This document shows, one piece after another, positions 62,063 to 64,000 of a DNA stretch of 64,000 nt. Every line of letters starts with the position of its first letter. Positions within the stretch are counted from its first letter, which is position 1. The notes beneath the pieces are model-generated. The model ran no database searches. It worked only from the letters and a program-made list of their open reading frames with translations, and was not told where the DNA came from. The translations under genes and the position numbers were made by a program. Origin of the DNA: Oryzomonas japonica (GTDB lineage Bacteria; Desulfobacterota; Desulfuromonadia; Geobacterales; Pseudopelobacteraceae); NCBI RefSeq assembly GCF_008802365.1, contig NZ_VZQZ01000010.1, forward strand, positions 1-64,000, in the 5' to 3' direction.

Positions 62063-62746
62063 ATGCCTTTCCCATCATCACCACGCAGCACGTCATTTCC
62101 CCGTCCCGTAGCCACGGCGCAGAGCACCACCATGGGCGCGGTCTACGGCTGGATGGCCGCCGGCCTCTGCCTCACGGCCCTCGTATCCATGGCGGTCGTC
62201 AGTTCCCCGGCGTTGTTCAACGCACTTTACACCAACAGGATGGTCTTTTTCGGGCTGATCATTGCCGAGTTCGGACTGGTCTTTGCCATCGCCGGTTTTG
62301 CCGTCCGCATGGGCACCGCCACGGCGGCCCCCCTCTTCCTGCTCTATTCGGCGCTCAACGGGGTGACGCTCTCGGGGATTTTCCTGGTCTACACCGGCCA
62401 GTCCATAGCTTCCGCCTTCCTGAGCACCGCCGGCACCTTCGGCGCCATGAGCGTGTACGGATTCGTCACCAAGCGTGACCTGACCTCCCTGGGGTCGTTC
62501 TGCTTCATGGGGCTGATTGGCGTCGTCATCGCCTCCGTGGTGAACATCTTCCTCCACTCCACCATGCTCCAGTTCATGGTCAGCGGCATCGGCCTGATCG
62601 TTTTCATCGGCCTTACCGCCTACGATACCCAGAAGCTCAAGGGAGTCAGGGGCGGCGCGGCGGTAGCCGGAGCGCTCGCCCTGTACCTCGATTTCATCAA
62701 CATCTTCCTCATGATGCTCCAGCTTTTCGGCGACCGGAGAGACTAG
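62063..62746 (+). CDS. Bax inhibitor-1/YccA family membrane protein
   Basis: A 227-residue protein with about seven membrane helices after a polar N-terminus. The family pattern is present: YGWMAAGLCLTALVSMAVV, LLYSALNGVTLSGIFL and the C-terminal IGLTAYDTQKLKG with its Asp, followed by YLDFINIFLMMLQLFGDRRD, the usual end of the family. Relatives interact with FtsH or act as calcium leak channels. AAAAAGGAG precedes the ATG. Monocistronic, with a divergent promoter shared with ompA. Confidence 0.94.
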   Translation: MPFPSSPRSTSFPRPVATAQSTTMGAVYGWMAAGLCLTALVSMAVVSSPALFNALYTNRMVFFGLIIAEFGLVFAIAGFAVRMGTATAAPLFLLYSALNGVTLSGIFLVYTGQSIASAFLSTAGTFGAMSVYGFVTKRDLTSLGSFCFMGLIGVVIASVVNIFLHSTMLQFMVSGIGLIVFIGLTAYDTQKLKGVRGGAAVAGALALYLDFINIFLMMLQLFGDRRD

Positions 62747-63126
62747 AGCTTCACCTGCTCCCAGAGCGACACGCGTGAAGTTCACGATGGTCAGGTCGCC
62801 AAATTTCAAAATTGAAGATTGGCGATCTGACCATTGTGAGTCCCCCTTGTGGAAGAGGAGAGACTTGTATACGGTCCGATTTAGGGGTAAAGTCTGCGTG
62901 GCGGCCTGCCCGTAAAGGCAGCGTGGAAACCTGTTCCCCTTCGATACTCCCGATAGTGCCTTTGGTACGCTTAGCGGGCCCGCCGATCTCCAAACAATCA
63001 GCACGCAACATGGTAGTGTACTAAGCGCAGGCATCGATGTGGCGTCTCGGGAGATGTTCGGCCTTGGGAATCGCAGCGCCGCATAAATCGATGCGCCCAG
63101 AGACCTTTTGTTAGAGGAGGATCGTT
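62747..63126. other. Intergenic region with long palindrome
   Basis: The palindrome at 62783-62838 is the only clear structure. The segment 62840-63110 has no supported gene and no recognised RNA. Confidence 0.5.
62783..62838. repeat. Long near-perfect palindrome (REP/MITE-like)
   Basis: Arms of 27 bases (CACGATGGTCAGGTCGCC... and ...GGCGATCTGACCATTGTG) match at about 23 positions, most differences being wobble pairs. It has no T-run, and follows the stop of the Bax1-like gene by 37 bases. Confidence 0.6.
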
Positions 63127-64000
63127 ATGCGGACAGGATGGCCGGCGGTACTGGCACTGGTGCTGACCCTTGTCGTGGCGGGATGCGCCACGGCCCCCCC
63201 GAAGAAGACGCTTGCGGAGCGCAAGGCGGAACGCGCAAAAGCCGCCGCTGTTGCCGCGGCGAAACCCGCCGCGCCGCCGCGGGTCAAAAGTACGGGAACG
63301 CCCGAGGACGCCCGGAAGCACATGCTGCGAGGGATGGCCGCCATTGAGATGGCGAAGTCGCCCGAAGAGTTGGCCGTGGCCGAGGAGGAATTCCTGGCTG
63401 CCGCCGACATCGCCCCCCAGCTCGGCAGTGCCTGGTTCAACCTCGGCAAGGTGCAGACCCAGTTGGGGCGGTATGACGATGCGATCGCCAGCTACCGGCA
63501 GTATCTCGCGGTCGCGCCGGGGGCGGAAGACGCCCAGAAGGTGCGCGACGAGATCGTGAAGCTTGAGTTCCGCCAGGAACAGACCGCCCGGGAAAAAGGA
63601 CGGGCAGGCTCCTGGGTCGCCGCCACCGGCGCCTGGTACGGCTTGTCCATGGAGGGCAACGGCATCGTCCTCAAAACCGACCAGCGGCGGGTGAGCGAGC
63701 AGGAGGTGAACTCCACCTATACCCTGGTCGGGACCGTTCCAAATCTTATCCGTGCCCATGCCGAGCACCATCTGACGGCGCGGGGCAGCCGGCTCGCCGG
63801 AACCTGGAGCCGCGGCCCCGTCACCGCCGACAAGTGTCAGATCCCGCCGGACACCGCCGAGGTTGCCGGTGAAATAAACGAACGGGAAAAGAAGATCACC
63901 CTGCGCTACGAGGTCACCACCTTCAGCGCGTCAACCCAACTGGCGCTCCTGGGGGACGACTATTGCTCGGGAGTGGCGGTCACCGGCAAAAGAGGGGCCG
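63127..64000 (+). CDS. Lipoprotein with TPR-like repeat (cut by window end)
   Basis: The frame is open from 63127 to the window end (291 codons seen). GAGGAGG precedes the ATG. The lipoprotein signal ends LVVAGC (Cys18-20 region), followed by an Ala/Lys linker. At about 65-135 lies a TPR-like pair (AAADIAPQLGSAWFNLGKVQTQLGRYDDAIASYRQYLAVAPG). The remainder is beta-rich (WYGLSMEGNGIVLKTDQRRV, ITLRYEVTTFSAST), of unknown family. It is a probable envelope assembly or scaffold protein. Confidence 0.85.
   Translation, partial: MRTGWPAVLALVLTLVVAGCATAPPKKTLAERKAERAKAAAVAAAKPAAPPRVKSTGTPEDARKHMLRGMAAIEMAKSPEELAVAEEEFLAAADIAPQLGSAWFNLGKVQTQLGRYDDAIASYRQYLAVAPGAEDAQKVRDEIVKLEFRQEQTAREKGRAGSWVAATGAWYGLSMEGNGIVLKTDQRRVSEQEVNSTYTLVGTVPNLIRAHAEHHLTARGSRLAGTWSRGPVTADKCQIPPDTAEVAGEINEREKKITLRYEVTTFSASTQLALLGDDYCSGVAVTGKRGA

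Noticed and set aside
62751-63011. Frames across the long palindrome downstream of the Bax1-like gene
   Set aside because: They are produced by the palindrome arms and have no ribosome site or family pattern.
63032-63085. Peptide AGIDVASREMFGLG resembling the start of an IS110-family transposase
   Set aside because: Only about eight residues match and a stop follows; too short to call an insertion-sequence remnant.

Overview
The window looks like a chromosomal segment of a Geobacter-type bacterium (Desulfuromonadia/Geobacterales); this is inferred. The reasons are a very dense set of sensor kinases, chemoreceptor and cyclic-dinucleotide proteins, a CxxCH haem sensor, hemerythrins, three GEMM-I (cyclic-dinucleotide) riboswitches and a sigma54-type promoter, all in GC-rich DNA broken by a few AT-rich islands. 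No rRNA, tRNA, CRISPR array, complete insertion sequence or prophage was seen.

Layout. 1-2.5 kb: a lipoprotein and a coupled pair of small unknown genes. 2.7-9.5 kb: a haem/GGDEF/hemerythrin fusion, an AT-rich nuclease-like protein, a chemoreceptor, the divergent qorB/HxlR pair and a sigma54-controlled Ala/Lys-rich exported protein. 9.8-10.5 kb: a tautomerase with its HxlR regulator. 10.5-13.6 kb: an AT-rich two-gene island encoding an unusual ParA-like/P-loop fusion ATPase and a small partner, the best candidate for an undescribed (possibly defence) system. 13.7-22.7 kb: a flavin reductase-like protein, a large FG-GAP/PKD lipoprotein, small envelope proteins, a NERD protein, a DUF4197 protein, a racemase and a riboswitch-controlled PhnA-like protein. 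22.9-29.7 kb: a complete RND efflux operon with its TetR regulator and two matching operators. 29.8-43 kb: a cold-shock protein, a PilZ protein, a substrate-binding lipoprotein paired with a hybrid kinase, an HTH/nucleotidyltransferase pair, pssA, a sensor protein and an MFS exporter. 43-54.7 kb: a TraB/GumN protein and a large signalling cluster with three hybrid kinases (two of them tandem paralogues), a receiver, an EAL-HDOD protein and a hemerythrin. 54.7-64 kb: a riboswitch-controlled small Cys/His protein, bioA, a riboswitch-controlled Fn3 lipoprotein, small exported proteins, MscS, an OmpA protein with an attenuator-like leader, a Bax1/YccA protein and a TPR lipoprotein cut by the window end.

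Cross-cutting signals. An intergenic cassette occurs four times in full and twice in divergent form, always on the minus strand. It carries a terminator hairpin, an inverted repeat GTTAAT-N3-ATTAAC, a TTGAAA box and, 17 bp on (16 bp in one copy), a TAGAAG-like box. It sits upstream of six minus-strand genes, including the chemoreceptor and the PilZ protein, and suggests a local regulon. The three GEMM-I riboswitches each end in a terminator that overlaps the 3' aptamer strand and precede three unrelated surface or small proteins. REP-like palindromes are scattered between genes. Gene starts were chosen by Shine-Dalgarno position and family length; functions of unknown genes are left open.
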